From NCBI RefSeq assembly GCF_000972845.2, contig NC_040028.1, positions 10,548,038 through 10,612,037 of the forward strand: a DNA stretch of 64,000 nt, written 5' to 3'. A model generated the notes under the pieces. It searched no databases, was not told the DNA's origin, and saw only the letters and a list, made by a program, of their open reading frames with translations. Source of the stretch: Larimichthys crocea. Its lineage: Eukaryota > Chordata > Actinopteri > Sciaenidae. Of this stretch, positions 1-14,593 are shown in pieces (the stretch's first letter is position 1; each line of letters starts with the position of its first letter). A program made the position numbers and the translations under genes.

Positions 1-3000
1 TATGTGAAATAACATTTGACTGTCATGAAATAATTCAGTTAATTGTCATCCATTTATAGACTTTTCCAATTACATCCAGAGATTTAAAAGTTGTATGCTG
101 CCAGTTTATGCACAAAGAGGATATGTCTCATTGCACTGCCAACAATATTAGTATAGTGTGCACTGTGAGGCAGTGCCTCCACAATTGAATCGTGTCTCTT
201 CTTTGAGCTATGACATCGAGAGAAAGGAGACTGAAAACAGTTTAAACTCACACCTCTATTGATTTATCCTTTATTGCTTGAGATTTATGAATTATTGTAA
301 ATCTAATGGTGTCTCTCATAATACTGCCACAGGCTTTTTAAATCAAGCTGACAGGCTTATTATTGAGCTCTGCCAGAGAAGGCAGCGTAGCATGGAGGAG
401 TGTACCATCCCTGATCCAGGAGGAGAAAATATTACCTCACACTCCCTGGTGGTGAGAAGTTGTTGCACCAGAACTACGTTCTCAAACAATTGCCATGGCA
501 CCCTCCATCATTCATAGCAATGAAATAGCAATGGCCTAGCAATAATGGAATCTAAAGCCACTCACACTATAGATCAGTCTCAGCAGCAACAGTACTATTT
601 CACTTTATAGTCTATCATGCATGCATAAGAATGTGCCTTATGATAATTTATATGGATCCAAGTAATTTAATGCATTAACAATAGATGCAGCCCATAAGCG
701 AAAGGATATAATAGGGAATGTGCGGGGCGATGGCCACGTTTCTACCTACAGGATGAAACAAACTGAAAATAATGCTGCCAAATTGTCTCCTTCAACAGCA
801 GCAGTCAAAGAAAGAAAATGAAATGGATGGTAAAAAAAAAAAATCAGTGATTGAAGGAAAAAAAAAAGACAAAAAAGTCTTGTCAGGGATGGGAGAGAAT
901 GAATGCTAAAATAAATGCATCCAATCATCATCCATGTTTGCACAAGAAAAGAACCTGAAAAGTGACTCTCTTACATAGCCCATCGTGTTACACTTGAAAA
1001 AGCCTCGCGTAATGTAAGTGCTCGTCTTAACTCAGAAGAACAGTCTAAGCTGCAGGCTTCATGAATAAAACTGTGGTCTTTAAAATGTCCTTCTCCCTCG
1101 ACTCTCTGTCCTTCCTCTCTGTATTTTATGTAGTATTTTTTTTTAAACTGCCATTACGCTGAAGTAGAGGGAATATGCCACGGATTCTAATGCACCAAAT
1201 TTACCTGATGTACTGTATCTCAGATTTATCTCTGGCACCACGGAAAAAATGAAAATGTGGCTGTATTTTTGCGAGCTGCCACTCACTCACGCAGTTTTAT
1301 CAAAGCTACTCAGCAGAACTCACAACACTCCGCCATCCACAATGTTTGATTTTTTTTTTTTTTTTTTCCAATTCTAATTCATGAGCTCAGACTGAGATTA
1401 TACAGATTCAAATTGTCCAAGATTCATATTCCAATTTGGGAGACAGAGCAGATAAGATAAGGCAGTAGAGAGAGAATAATATTAAACATTTTGGACACAG
1501 TTGAGAGTCCTCATTCTCTCATTTTCCATGGTGAGTCCATAATAACATGGCACGCCGGTGATTTTTCAATCCTTTCCGAAAGTATAAAATGTTTGCTCAA
1601 GTTCATTCGAAACAATTACAGAAAAATGATGAACTCTTACTGTTTTTGACACGTATCTGTCATAAGATAGGTGCGGCATTTTTGATTATTGATTGATCGC
1701 TGGGGTGTGTTCACCTCTGTGCTGTCTGTGCTTTGTAGCATGGCTTGAACTATTAGTAGATTAGGTTACAACTGTATATCTGCTGACGGTCACTGTTGCA
1801 TAGTCCACATGACAGGCTACAAAGCTGTCAGACAGAGATACTCGGGAGGCTTGTGTGGTTTCCTGTAAATGGATAAACAAGCATGCAAATCAATCATTTG
1901 TCATGCTGATAATATCACTGATGAGATTTCTCCCGGGGCTTTGTCATTTAATTTTGCTGAAACATTTGCAGGGGATTTGACTCGTGATGTGTTTCAGCTT
2001 GGTGTATTTACGTTTCAATCGTGTTTTTTGGATTTCCTTGTTCCAACATTTAAATGTATCTTCAGCTCCATTGCCAGGCCATCATTTTATTGCATTTTAT
2101 ATCCACATGGCTCCTGGGATGGCTCTACTTGACTACTGGATGGAATGCCATGAAATCTGGTAGACATTCATGTTCCCAAGAGGATGAACTGACTTTGGTA
2201 ATCTCGACTTTTCCTTTCCTTCCAATATGAGGTTGACATTTTTGGCTTTTGGCGAAATGTCTATGATAACATTTGGATTGATGGCCATGACATTCAGTAT
2301 GGACATCCACACACCCTTCAGGATGAAATAAAAATAACTTGATGATTGTCGTACTTTACATTTAGCACCATCATTAGAATGTACTCTTACTAGTGATGAA
2401 CCACAAGCATAGGTGGTGCTATCAATGGGGATAGAGGAAGCTTAGTTCCCCAAAATTATTACTTAAAATAAAAGCCATTCCACAAGCTGCATCATGTAAC
2501 TAGAAGTGCTATAAAACATCGCACACTGATCTGGGTTCAGAAGCACATCCACCATTCAGTATCCTGATTATATTCAGCATTAGGTCAGTCACTGCAGAGA
2601 TCAGTAGGGATGTTTCACTCCGTCGCAGGTCACATCGCTCATGTGAGCACACCTTAGAGCTATCTGCTAGTTGAAGTCTGAAATTACTAAGCTGAAATAG
2701 TTAAGTTGGGAGAAGGTTATTATCTATGATTTATTTTCAAATGTCCCAGATGACAAAAGAGGTGCTGCATGTATGCTGAGGTGCTGCATGCATATTCCAC
2801 AAGGTTTATTTGGAAACTGTGCAGACTTTGTGGTCTCTTTCATGCTGGCTCTCTCTGAAATAGCATGTCTGATCTGCTGCTGACGTGTTTTGAGTCTTAA
2901 GCTGCTGTGGTCTGGGTAGACTATCATGCTGTTCTAAACCATCTCAGGAAAATGTGAGTTGTTTTTTGGGTGTTCTGAATGTCAAGTTTACCTTGGCCTA

Positions 3001-3099
3001 CCCTGTGTTTAATATTATTATACTTATGTATGGCGTATCTGGTGCATTGTCTGTAACACACCTACGTCTGTTTGTCCTCATCTTCCCCCTAGCTCCTCC

Positions 3100-3295
3100 T
3101 ATGTCCTTCAGCCTTGTGTTTAATGCTAATCGGCAAATGTTAGCATGCAAATGGGGTGGACATGGTAAATATTATACCTGCAGCATGTTTGCATTGTAGG
3201 TATTGTGTGCATGTTAACATACTGTGACTAAGCACAGCCCCGCAGAGCTGCTTGTGCGGCTGTAGAATCTTAGTCTTGTTTTCTTTACTGGCAGG
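3100..3295. repeat. Interspersed repeat of the teleost 'gctaacatg' type
   Basis: A run of short phrases (atgctaat, gttagcatgc, acatggtaaa, attatacctgc, agcatgtttgcat, ending in ctgtagaatcttagtcttg) matches in order a very common interspersed repeat of percomorph fish as I remember it. The copy is degenerate and its ends are uncertain. Superfamily is not assigned. Confidence 0.5.
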
Positions 3296-6200
3296 TTAAA
3301 TAACACTTCACAATAATCACAATAATTAAACATGCCATACATCTACTTAGTACTATTTTAGATAGCATAAATTAGTCCCTGTGAAAACTATGGCTGCGTT
3401 AATTCACATACACAGTGACAAAGACAAAGTGGTAGAGCGGTTTAGAATTTATCTCATGAGGAGATGTGCAATTTTCCGGAAATCTTCACAAACGACTCTA
3501 AAGCACAATATGTCAAAGCTGCATTTTTTAATGAGGTCTAATTGTGTTGACTTTAAAGAAGACTGTGCTGAGAAGTGAGTTGAGTGTTCTGCCTTCCTCC
3601 CTTATGTAAGGAATACCTACCCAGTTATTGAAAGGCCTTCTGTGTGCATTAGTAATCACTCTGTGCTTCTTTTTTTTTCCCTGGGTCAGCGACATCGCTT
3701 GGGGGTAGAGCAGCTGAATGCTGATGGGACCAAAGCAGTGGCCACAATCCCATTTGAGCAGTCACTGGTGCTTTGACTTAAATGCTTTTCAATCTGCTGG
3801 AGATCACATTAGGCGGCTCCATCTTATCGACTCATCTAAAGAGTTTATGTCTTCATCTAATTAAGGACAGTGCTTCCTTAATAGCTCAATGCTTAGGCTG
3901 AGTTATTTCATAAGTGTGTAGTTTGGTGTACAATCCACTATGTGCTACTTCACTGTCATGTTAAAACGATACTTCAGGTACTACCCAGTCTTGTGTCATG
4001 GCAATAATTCTGTTTTTTGTCACCCAAGTGGTAAAGACATAATCATCATCTCCTTATTTTATTACAATTTTAGTCATAAAGTGGAATAATATGGAGATTT
4101 CAATAAATTTGAATAATCTATCCTGGACATATGTACTGTAGGCTTACAGTGGTGAGTGTCACTTTCTTGATATATTGCATCCGCTACCTGGGAGACTTAG
4201 TGAAGTTGACAGGATAACAGTTCAGACAGATATGAGATGGGTCCAAGGTGTCCACCGCCAGGGCCTGCCAGCTCAGCCTGTTCCCATGCTGCTCTGTGTG
4301 TCACAAGGGCAAGCCTCCTATTTAGACAAGGGAATGAAAGATGGGGCTGAAATGTATTATGCATGTGAATGCAGGAGAGGCAGGCATTTGCAATAACAAG
4401 CCAAGTCACTTTCACAGGGCAACACACCGGCCTGTCTTTTCCCATCACAAATATAGACTGAACTACTGTAGGTAATATAGTGGTTTCTCATGGGACACTG
4501 CAGGGAACTCCTTAATCTTTCTATTATTTAATTTTACACTCTAGAAAAGCTCCCAAAGATTCATCTGCAATAGTCTTTTTGTCACCAATAAGTATGACAA
4601 GGGATTTTTTTTACAGAAGGTCAGGATAAATCTTACTTCTTTGGACGGAAGGTTTCTGGCTTTTCTTCACTTTTCAAGGAGCAATTTTTGTTTGACATTG
4701 CACAGCATGGCCAGAGAAGAGACATGAGGAGGGAGATGGCATGACATGCAACAAAGACACCACATATGTTTATTATCCTGAATTTCTTTTGTTTCAAGGC
4801 TGCATGTACATCCAATCACTCGAGTGAAAAAAAAACATCACTTGCAGTTGTTGAGTTCAAATGCATTTTTGAAATGTCTTTCGATTATGCTAAATGCAGA
4901 AGCACCATGAACTGCTAAAGAAATATAGAAACACAAACCATGTCAGTGTACTACATTAAGTAGCTATGCGTGCACATTTGAAGCAAACTGATAGGCCTAT
5001 AGAGAAAAGGTATGAACCCAAGGCCATATTGATAAACAATAAAAAACATTATGTAAAATAGTAGATATTTTACAGTTACTGAATTTCCTCATCAACCAGT
5101 GATCATCACACCTGAAGAATATTCATCTATCTATAAATCTATTATATATATATATAAACCACTCTATTTGTTAGTGCGTTTTGCTGTCCTTGCACTTTAT
5201 GCTGGTTCCCTTTTCTACCACCTCACTGACAGCGGTGTCAAAGTCGTGTATATCATGAATTCAGGAAACTCTAAATCTCTGAATTGTCAGCATTTTACAC
5301 TATAGATTGACTTCACGCATGAGATAAATGCTAATAGCTTGCATATATTCATACAAAACAAAGCCTGCATTTTGCTAACATGTCCATGTAATTGTACGCG
5401 TCTGTGCTCTTGGTTAGCTTCCATAAATAAGCAATTTCTGAAATGTGTCCAAGTGGGCAATTTGGCATCAAATGTATTTGATAATAGCCCTTCAACTGAA
5501 TTGCATTTGCTTGAATGGGCTACATCCCAAAGAAGGTTGTTGGGAATAAAAGCATATAAAGCAGTCCGTCATTAAGGGATTGTTCAGAAGAGGAGCCAAT
5601 CTTCTCCTTCTGTTTGTTGTTTTTGATGAGGCTGTTGATGACTGTGTTGCAGGCTCGCTCTGTTCTGTGACTGCAGATTGGCTTTAGTCTCTCACTTTGG
5701 TCATCCTTGTCTCGCTGATCTTCATTTGTTATCTGTGTCAATAAAAACAGAAGAAAGCCATGATGATGATATGTATGTATGTAGTATGATGCCATAGGTA
5801 AAAAAAAAAAGAAAAAAAGAAAATCCATATAAAATAACAACTCACTCTGTCTAATAATAAAGCATATTATCTTCACCCAGTGGTCTGATCATTTGATCAG
5901 TACTGTAATCTTTGAGTTGTCATGGATACAGAGGTTTGTACATCATTTAGTTTTTTTTAATCGTTCGCAGATTTTGTTGTTAGCTATTCATAAACATTTT
6001 TTACAAGAAGCTGTAACATATACAGGTGTTGTGAAGTGAAACAAATCAGTGCCAAATGATTGGAAAAGATAATTTAACACCGTGTCAATTCTGTCAACTT
6101 CATTTACACACCCATTTGCACATTATGCATTTTGGCACATTCTTCTGGTCCCAGGTTGTTTTATATGTCCTTGTTGCATAACCTGCATATCCTTTATGTC

Positions 6201-8467
6201 AAATGTTGTTGTTGTTAAATGATAATCATGCAACAGTTAGTTCCGACTAAGTAATTTGATTAGACAAGGGGCCTCACTGGGACTTCTAACTACATGTATC
6301 ACTTTGTTTCATTAACGGTTATTGGAAAAAACTTTACTCCGCAAAGATGAATATTTTTGAACATTTGGTCATTTTCCCTGCTTAAGGTACATATGAATAT
6401 GCCTCTAAACATGTCATCATGCTTTAGCCTTTGGCTGTTTGGCTGCACAGGGTGTTTTATTTTGAAAAAACGTCCGGATTCTCTCTGCCGTTTCTGTGAC
6501 TGGCTTCCGACCAGCTCAAACTGCTCTGTGCGGATTGACGTGGGCTGCTCACAGGCATCTGTCAAAAATACAACAGCTGTGTATTTCCCACAGAGCCAAG
6601 CAGAGGCCCGATTCTGGGACGTTTCTGAACCGGACTGTGGTGGGTCAGTGGGGGTTGAAACATTAACTAAAACAGTTCCGTAAAGCTCCGGCAGCCTTGG
6701 CACACGGCACACGACCGCTTCGTGTCTGGTGGAATTAAGGGATAAGAGGATGAAGGGAAGGAAAGAAGCCTACAACTTCAATGTAAACCTCCAGGTGTGC
6801 TCATATGACATCAGCCAACCTAGACAAATTAGAGAAGAGCAAGAAAAAAAGCTAACGCCATAAGGCAAACAACATGATGCTTTGAACAGCTTTCAGACTT
6901 GGCTAAGCCTCAAAAATATTAAAGTCAACTTGGCTCCAGTAACATGTAGACCAGAGCTATAGATCAAAGCTAGCAAGCCATTGCTCAAGAAAATGTTGTC
7001 ATCCCAGCCCACTCACAGAACTATTTGTGTTTGTTATTCAGTACAACATCATTTTATTTAGTATAGGCTACCTCATATTCATTTACCAATTGTTTTATAT
7101 TTGTCTCATGTAGGCTGTTATATTAATATTCCTCTTAAATGTTAAAAACAACGATTCATTTAATTTAATTTCTACTGTATAGAAGGAGCACTGAGTGCTT
7201 TATTCCATTAGGGTGATAAAGTTTTGAATGATTAAGCAGCCAGTCTGGCTTTTATAACATGCAGACTCATTTCAAGTGACTTCAAAACATTAGACTGGCC
7301 CTATTCACAGGCAGACCTCATATTAGAACTCTGTGAACGGTTATGCATCAAATTATTCAGAACAAACACAAGAGCCGCAGAATGCCAAAATAGAAATTAA
7401 GAATTAATTTGTAGGGTAATTGTGATGCAAATGAAGGCAGATGTCTACCCCATAACAAAATCCACATTTGCTTTTCTTGTGATCATGGGGCAGTATCCCA
7501 ATTGCCAAAAGTGATACAGTTTATGACTGATAGAAACATCACATGCTCTCTGACAATACCAGTGGTGAGCATTTTGTGGAATGGATCAGTTCCAGACTGG
7601 TAAATGTGGCTTAGAAACAGTCTCTGAGTATTCTCCAGAGCTCAGATAAGCTTAATATTTTTGAGGTGCCATTCCAATTAATATTCCTGATTTGAGAAAA
7701 GGACTTTCTCACATGGTATTAGTATTCATGTCATGCGTGAAAGATGCACCACAGGAGATGGCATTAGGAGTATATTGTACAGCCGAGTGAAAAATTAAAC
7801 TCCATGTCCACCCTATTAGCCGTTATATTAATGGGTGCACACACATTTAATGAAGACACAGCATCAATCAATGCTATCTGTGTTTCTGTGTTGTGTAGTA
7901 ATCTAACTGGAACATGTATTTTGTAAACTGTGTATGGTTGATTAGGAATGATTTCTGTTCAATGAACAAAATCAGGATTCTGTAGACAACTTGCAAATAC
8001 TGATTTTAAATGAGGATATCGACAGGCAGAACTTGGACACTATGTGTATGTGGTATCTAAGACGCTGTAACAGTGCCCCGGCAGGCCCTCTCACCTTATG
8101 TAAGTAAAGAATTTGTTCATATTCATGCAGAGGAGAAGGTCAAGGATATGTACCACTGTGCTGATCGACAAAGAAATAGAGCAGTGGAAAGTATTGCCTA
8201 CAGTATGGATGTATGTCTTCACTTTATATTGGTTATTTTACTCAAAAATGACACATATACATACAAATATTCAGAATACCTGGAAATGCAGATACATTGT
8301 CAGATATCTGTAAAAACACACACAAATATCCTGGTTTTCAACCGTATCAACTTTTTGTTTTGTTTTTTGTTGTTGTTGTTTTTTTTACCAATTAAAATAA
8401 TAATTAGAATTTAACGCTTGTTATCAGCACTTGCATTCATCATGCTCTGTCCTACTACTTTTTACCT

Positions 8468-8560
8468 AATCCAGTGTTTCTCAAACATTTTACACAGCGT
8501 ACCACCTCAGAAAATATTATGCTCTACCACTAGTAACACCGTTATGACAGATGTTAAAAT
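8468..8560. repeat. Possible fragment of a hAT-type non-autonomous element
   Basis: The segment begins with ccagtgtttctcaaac followed by a 'taccacctcag' phrase, resembling the end of hAT-family elements that start with CAGTGGTTCTCAAAC. Only one end is recognisable and no matching terminal inverted repeat or 8-bp target duplication was found, so the call is weak. Confidence 0.3.
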
Positions 8561-11500
8561 CTAGCAGCATCATTCGGAGCAGAGGCAGGTTTATTTCTAA
8601 TAAGAAGATTTATTTGCTTTTGACTCTTGTTGAATCCTGAATGAAACTTTTAATTTAAGAACCAAAGCTAATTTGATGGAAAAGGGGCACTTCTAGGTAC
8701 TCCCAATTCCTAATTTCATGTTCCAAGGACCATCCCTGGTTTTGGGGTTTTGAAAATATGGATATCTTGTGTATATACTGTACTAATTAATTGAAGGCAA
8801 GAGAGAGATGGTAGAAACTTTAGCTTTAGCGAGGCTAGCTCTATGCGTGTCTCCATGTAGTTTTACGCAGCTCGAGTGCAGTAATCGCAGCTCAATTCTG
8901 TACTAACCTATCATTTTAAATGCATATTTAATGGGAGTCTCCATATTTAATGGGAGTCATACTCCTCTGTGGTATAAATGTGCTGACTTTCTCATTATAT
9001 CAAGACAAATCTATCACAACAACTCATGATACAATGAAAACCTAAAGGGCTGAAGCCTACGTGAGGAATTGACAATTATCACTATCATATTGAGTTTTGA
9101 TTCATACTTGGGCTGAGACACGATAAGAGTTTGCTATTACTGAGCGTAGTGTGAGCAAGTGTACCCTTGAAATAAGGATTTTGAAATAAGGTCTGACCTC
9201 CCAGAAGTGGTGTCAATTCTCATTTTTCAGGCAGAGACACATGAATAAAAGTAGACTGACAGAGGGTATTCTTCATTAAAAACTTGTTTTAGGGACATGT
9301 TAACACCGAAAAGCTCAATCATCAGTGTAATAGTAGAGTTAGGAATTATTCACTCAACTGATTGTTTCTGTGCTGTTTCTTTTCAGTACAGTTGCATAGA
9401 TCATCATGATGCACTGTAGTGCGCCTCCCATTTACAAAAGTATCTATTGTAAGTTGCATTAAGAAAGGTTGAATGCTGATTATTTTTTTTATGACAAATA
9501 TCTTACAAAAATTATATAAACGTGTTCTCATTATAACAAGACTCTGACCTTTATTTTCTTCCAAGAAACTTGGAACGTGGTTGTAGTGGTTATTGTAATG
9601 GTTATAATGGCTTTTGTCTTATATTAGTTTGTAGCAGCTTGAAAGTGGTGAGTAATTATGTGGCAGTTTTGTCTAACATGTGCCAGCGTGTGCTACTGAT
9701 GGCAACAGGTTGTGCCATCATTATGTAACACAATACATTAATGAAGACCAGATGACCATTAACTCTACTTGTATAATAAGAGATAAATCAGGATGTCTGT
9801 TGACCTTGTTCATTATGTAGGTAAAGTATGCTGTGTCTGGGGAAAATCTATTTGTCACAGTTCTTGTCATCACTCTACTCGCTTAGTCAACAAGTCAGGA
9901 ATTAGTGGGTGTGTATGGTTGGGAAGTACTTTCACAAATGGATAAGGGCATGAATATTAAAAACATTCCAGATGCCAGGCTTACTGCACCTTACACACAC
10001 ACTTAACAGTTAAATGGGTTTGCATTTCATTTGCAGGCCCATTTAAAATACTGTGTCTCTAGTGGTGGAACACCTGGTCTTATTAGTATAGTGCACAAAT
10101 CCACATTCTGCCATCTGCAGCAGTGATGTCAGCACCTCAGTGGGTAACTATTCCCACCTCTACATCTCTCAGAATCAGCGACGAGAGCTGGGAGAAAGAA
10201 AGCTGATGAAGAGTGGGATGAGCAGAATGAAAGATAGAGGAGATGAAAATCCCTGCAGTGAGCGGGGTTTGATTCTGTTGGAAGCCAGCACTCCCTTGAG
10301 AAACAGTCCCTGAGCAGCAGAGATGGGGAGGATGGAGAGAGGGCCATGTGCAGTAACTCTTCTGTGTGCTTCTGGCTAATTATCAACCCAAGAAGGAACA
10401 ACCAGCTGTTCACATCCACCACACACCATTAAACTAATATGACACATTAGCATGAGGAATATTTCCCTGCCATCTTTTAAAAAAAAGAAGCATACAACAA
10501 ATGACGGGTAAATCTACACTATATGTCTTGAAGTGATACTAAAGTGTATATTCTTTCTCTTGTTTTCACAAAACAAATCAAAGTGGAACCCTGTGAATAA
10601 TATTTATTGGATATGAGCCTTAATAATACTGACTGTGGTACTTTCACAAGCTAAAAGCATTTTATAACTGAGAATAACAAATTATTTGTAACCTTGAGTG
10701 TGGCTTTTTAACATTTCAGGGCATGCATATGTACATTTATGTTTTTGTGTATTAAAACACAATCTCCTCACATTGTAGTAGCTGACTAACTGTATTTAAT
10801 TAGTACTTGTAAATATGTATAACCTCAAACTCCTCAACAAACAAATGCAAATAAGAAATAATCCTCACCTTTTTATTAAGCTATCCTGTAGTGTTAAATG
10901 CACACATTTTCTCCAAGGAGACAACTGAATCAAACTACATTTCATTCACTCCTGGGATTTTCTAAATACACAGGGGCAAGCTCCTAAACATGATGAGCAC
11001 GACTCAAGCCAATGTTTTGCTGTGGAAATTGAAAGTTGTGGTCTTTGGTGAAGGTCAGTACAAGCTTGTTTTTGATGCATTCATTGAATAAAGCAAGTTC
11101 CTGTTTTTCAAATCAATGCAGAGGCTTTTAAACCATAAACTGGTGCATCGCAATGGATTGATTTTGTATTCACATTACTAGGAAACAGTCTACATGTAGC
11201 CCACTAACCACTGTTTGTGCAGTAATGGTCAACTATCTAATGCTGTCATCTTATTGGATGAGTCATATGGACTTAAATGGATCTGATGTCAGTTCACTGG
11301 GAGGTTATGAACAGCTGCATATCATATTTATTGGATTAAAGAAAAACATGTAGCCCGGTTACTCGTTCCAAACATCAAAAACAACAAAGATGTTTTAATG
11401 CTAGGCTGTAATTGGTAATTACAATACAAAAAACCCCATTGAAATTCAGACCAAACATGAAGTCAAAAACAAAGAATGCAGTACACTTCACATTTCATAT

Positions 11501-14307
11501 TAGCTTTTTATTTTCAGTGTATTCTGTTGATGAGTTTTGATGTTGAATTGATAAGACCACTACTCTGTTTCCACAGCAGCAGCTTTGTGTTTTAATCCTC
11601 TCATTTAGGCTGCTTTAATGAAGGTCGAATACTCAAAAATTAAAAAAGTTTTATCTGTTCATTCTTGCTTCAAGCACTATATTATCACACAGCTTACCTT
11701 GTCCTTGTATTGCATGTGAACAAACACAAACAAAATGGGAGATGATTCCAGTGGTGGCAGCGCCTAATCATTATCTGAGAGCATTATGGTTATGTTCAGG
11801 ATGTAAAAACACACTGTTGCCTCCTATCTGCCTCATTAGATGTGTTTTTCTCTCAGACCACACCTATTTTCTTATGTACATCATTCAATGGTGGAGAAAT
11901 GGATACAAACAGACCCAGTACAAGGACAAATAACATTGTTTCTCACCCACAGTGAGGTTAAACCAGCGGGAAGACATTCTGGGGGTAAGCTGAAATAGGC
12001 TTATTTCAGTTAATGTGTCCATGGAGAAAATGGGAGGCTATGTTATGGTTATAGCTTCATTGGTCTAGGTGTGGATTGTGTACACAGGGTGAAAAACTTT
12101 ATGAGTTTTGGCTCATTAAGTCTCAAATTGCCACCACTGAAGTAAAAAGATGCATTTTATTTACACTGTTATTATGCAGTTGGTTTCATTTTCCATCTTG
12201 TGTTATGCATTCCTCATTTCTATCTTATTTTTAATATTATTATCAAGTTGGTTTTATTATCTTATTTCCTGTATTACATGTTTTATGTCTATTCTGTGTT
12301 TTGGTAGTCTAATGACTACATATTTGTGTGAGCACACATCTGTACCTAATCGTTACGCATCACTTTCTCCCTTACCTGAAGAATCAGTGACCCGAATTTA
12401 GTGTATTTTTACAACATTCATAAATACTATTTCAACCTCAACTGCACAACATCGATTTCAAGCAGAATCTTAAGACACGCCTGATCAATCACAGCACAAA
12501 TATATTTGGGATTAGTAGTGTGAGATTACCACTACATCTGCTTTACTGCAGGGTCTCTTCAGATTTGTCCATTTCAAATTCTAATTGCATCCCATTAATG
12601 GGAATTTCATAAAACATATAAGTGCAATCAAAAAGTATTTTAAAAAAAATAAAGGAAATGAATATATCTTTAATTATAGCATAGAAATGAGAGCTTTTGT
12701 GACAACAACCATGAGAATACTGTCTGAAACAGCAAAGGCCACAATTTAGTGGTGCACTTCCCCAGGGGTTTGTCTTAATTGCCGTTGAATACATTACACT
12801 CATGACTGACACCCTTTGACAGCCTTTGTGTGTAGTGACAATCAATCTAATTGGCTGCCAAATGTCGGGAAGCATTACACTTCCCTAGTGCCTTATGAGT
12901 GTGTTGTGAAATCAGAGGAAGTTCATGGTGTAACACACACGCTACTGTGTAAAACCAACTCAAAGCAGTCAATACTGGTAATCATTATGACTTATCCCTG
13001 AGCAGCAGGAGGGCTCAGATTGTACAGTAAGTGGAAATGGGTGTCACCCACATGCAAATGATTGTCACAAATTATTATAAGGATGTTACACCCACACTGC
13101 CTGCATGTTGTTTAAGTATGAAGGGAAGTGAAATTAAATTGGCCATTTAGTGATAAACTGTGTAAAAATATTTAGACCTTGTAGAGGTGATAGACTCACA
13201 TTCCTGATGGTTAACTTAAAATGACTGCCATTCCTTTAACTCATAATGACTTAATTGTACATCCAGTTGAGCCATTTAGGCATGTGGATAACTGTTTACA
13301 CAAGGAAGTGGCAAATGGCTTTCAAACTGAAAACAGAATGAAATGAAAAGCACAGGTTGGTTGTGTTCTCTTAGGAGTGGAAGGAATGCGTGCCCATAAA
13401 TTGCACCATGCTGGCTTTTATGTCAGTCATTTATACTCCAATCTAAGGACGGTGATACATTTTGTACTGTTCTTCCAGAACAACACATTGGACAGATTGA
13501 TATTATATTTGACATAGATGTTCACGGTCCCCAGAGAGTGATTCCTTAATGATGCCATTTTTTTTTTCTTATTCCATGAATGTTTTGTAGCAACATTGTG
13601 AGATCAAACTTCATCTTCAGTACTAGACACTAGCAGCAAGGACCTTCAAAATGGCACATGCTTTTAGTATGCCATTTGCTGGTATGTACATTTTGAATGA
13701 ACAAATAATACATTCTTTTTCTTATAAATTAAATGTTGAATTCGTGAGTCACAGAAGGCTTGCTCACATCACTGCACTCTGGAGTTTTGTTTCTAGTATC
13801 TCGTGGTAGTTTGTAGTAGTAAACTTTAGATTACTGAGTCAGTAGATGACTTTCTTGGCAGTATTAATCTTCTCTTCTAAGTCTCTCACATGTGCATGTT
13901 TAAGTATGAAACTAAAGTAAATCTCAGAGGCGATGAGCTTAGTGTAGCATAAATTATCAAAGCAAGTGGGAGTAGCTAGCCTGGACAAATGTTAATTAGT
14001 GAGCTTATGAGGTGCTGGCAGGCTTCTTTTTTTTTTTTTTAACCTTTGGACAAATCCAAGCATCATGCTAACCAAACATGTATCTAATGACTCATAGTGT
14101 CTTTGAAGGTCCAGTGTTTGAAAAGGCAGCTCTATTTACAGAGAATGGCAGAAATTGAATATAATATGAAAAAAACATTTAGCTTTTTTTTTTTTTTTAC
14201 ACATTTCATAGCCACCGTAGGTTTTCCTTCACTTCTAGATGCCACTGAGAAGGATATTTATGTACTCGTCAAATTCTTAACATATTAGTGTACCTCCCAA
14301 AAACGCT

Positions 14308-14593
14308 ATTGCCGACTGGGGCATTTCTGTGTGGAGCTTGCATGTTCTCCCTGTGTCTACGTGGGTTATATCTGGGTACTCCAGTCTTCCACAGTCCAAA
14401 GACATACAGGTTAATAAGGTAATTAGTGTGAATGTGAGCGTGAATTGTTGTCTGTCTCTGTGTGTCAGCCCTGTGATGAACTTGCGACATATCCAGGTTG
14501 TACCACTCCTCTTGCCTACTGTCAGCTTTGGCTCTAGCCCCCTACAACCCTGATAAGAACAAGCGGTTATGGAAAATGGATGGATTGATGGAT
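14308..14593 (+). repeat. SINE-like interspersed repeat, 5'-truncated copy
   Basis: The order of phrases (gcatttctgtgtggagcttg, catgttctccctgtgtct, cacagtccaaagacata, gtgaatgtgagcgtgaat, gtgtcagccctgtgatg, ending in aagcggttatgg and a gatgg-type tail) matches the body of an abundant fish repeat whose full copies have a tRNA-like head ('gtggtgcagtggttagcac'). The head is missing here. A second copy with a partial head lies at 27656-27912. Confidence 0.65.

Noticed and set aside
6299..6712. Overlapping long open frames on both strands (137 and 108 codons)
   Set aside because: No recognisable domain, no splice signals, and open frames on both strands at once are expected by chance in a GC-richer patch.
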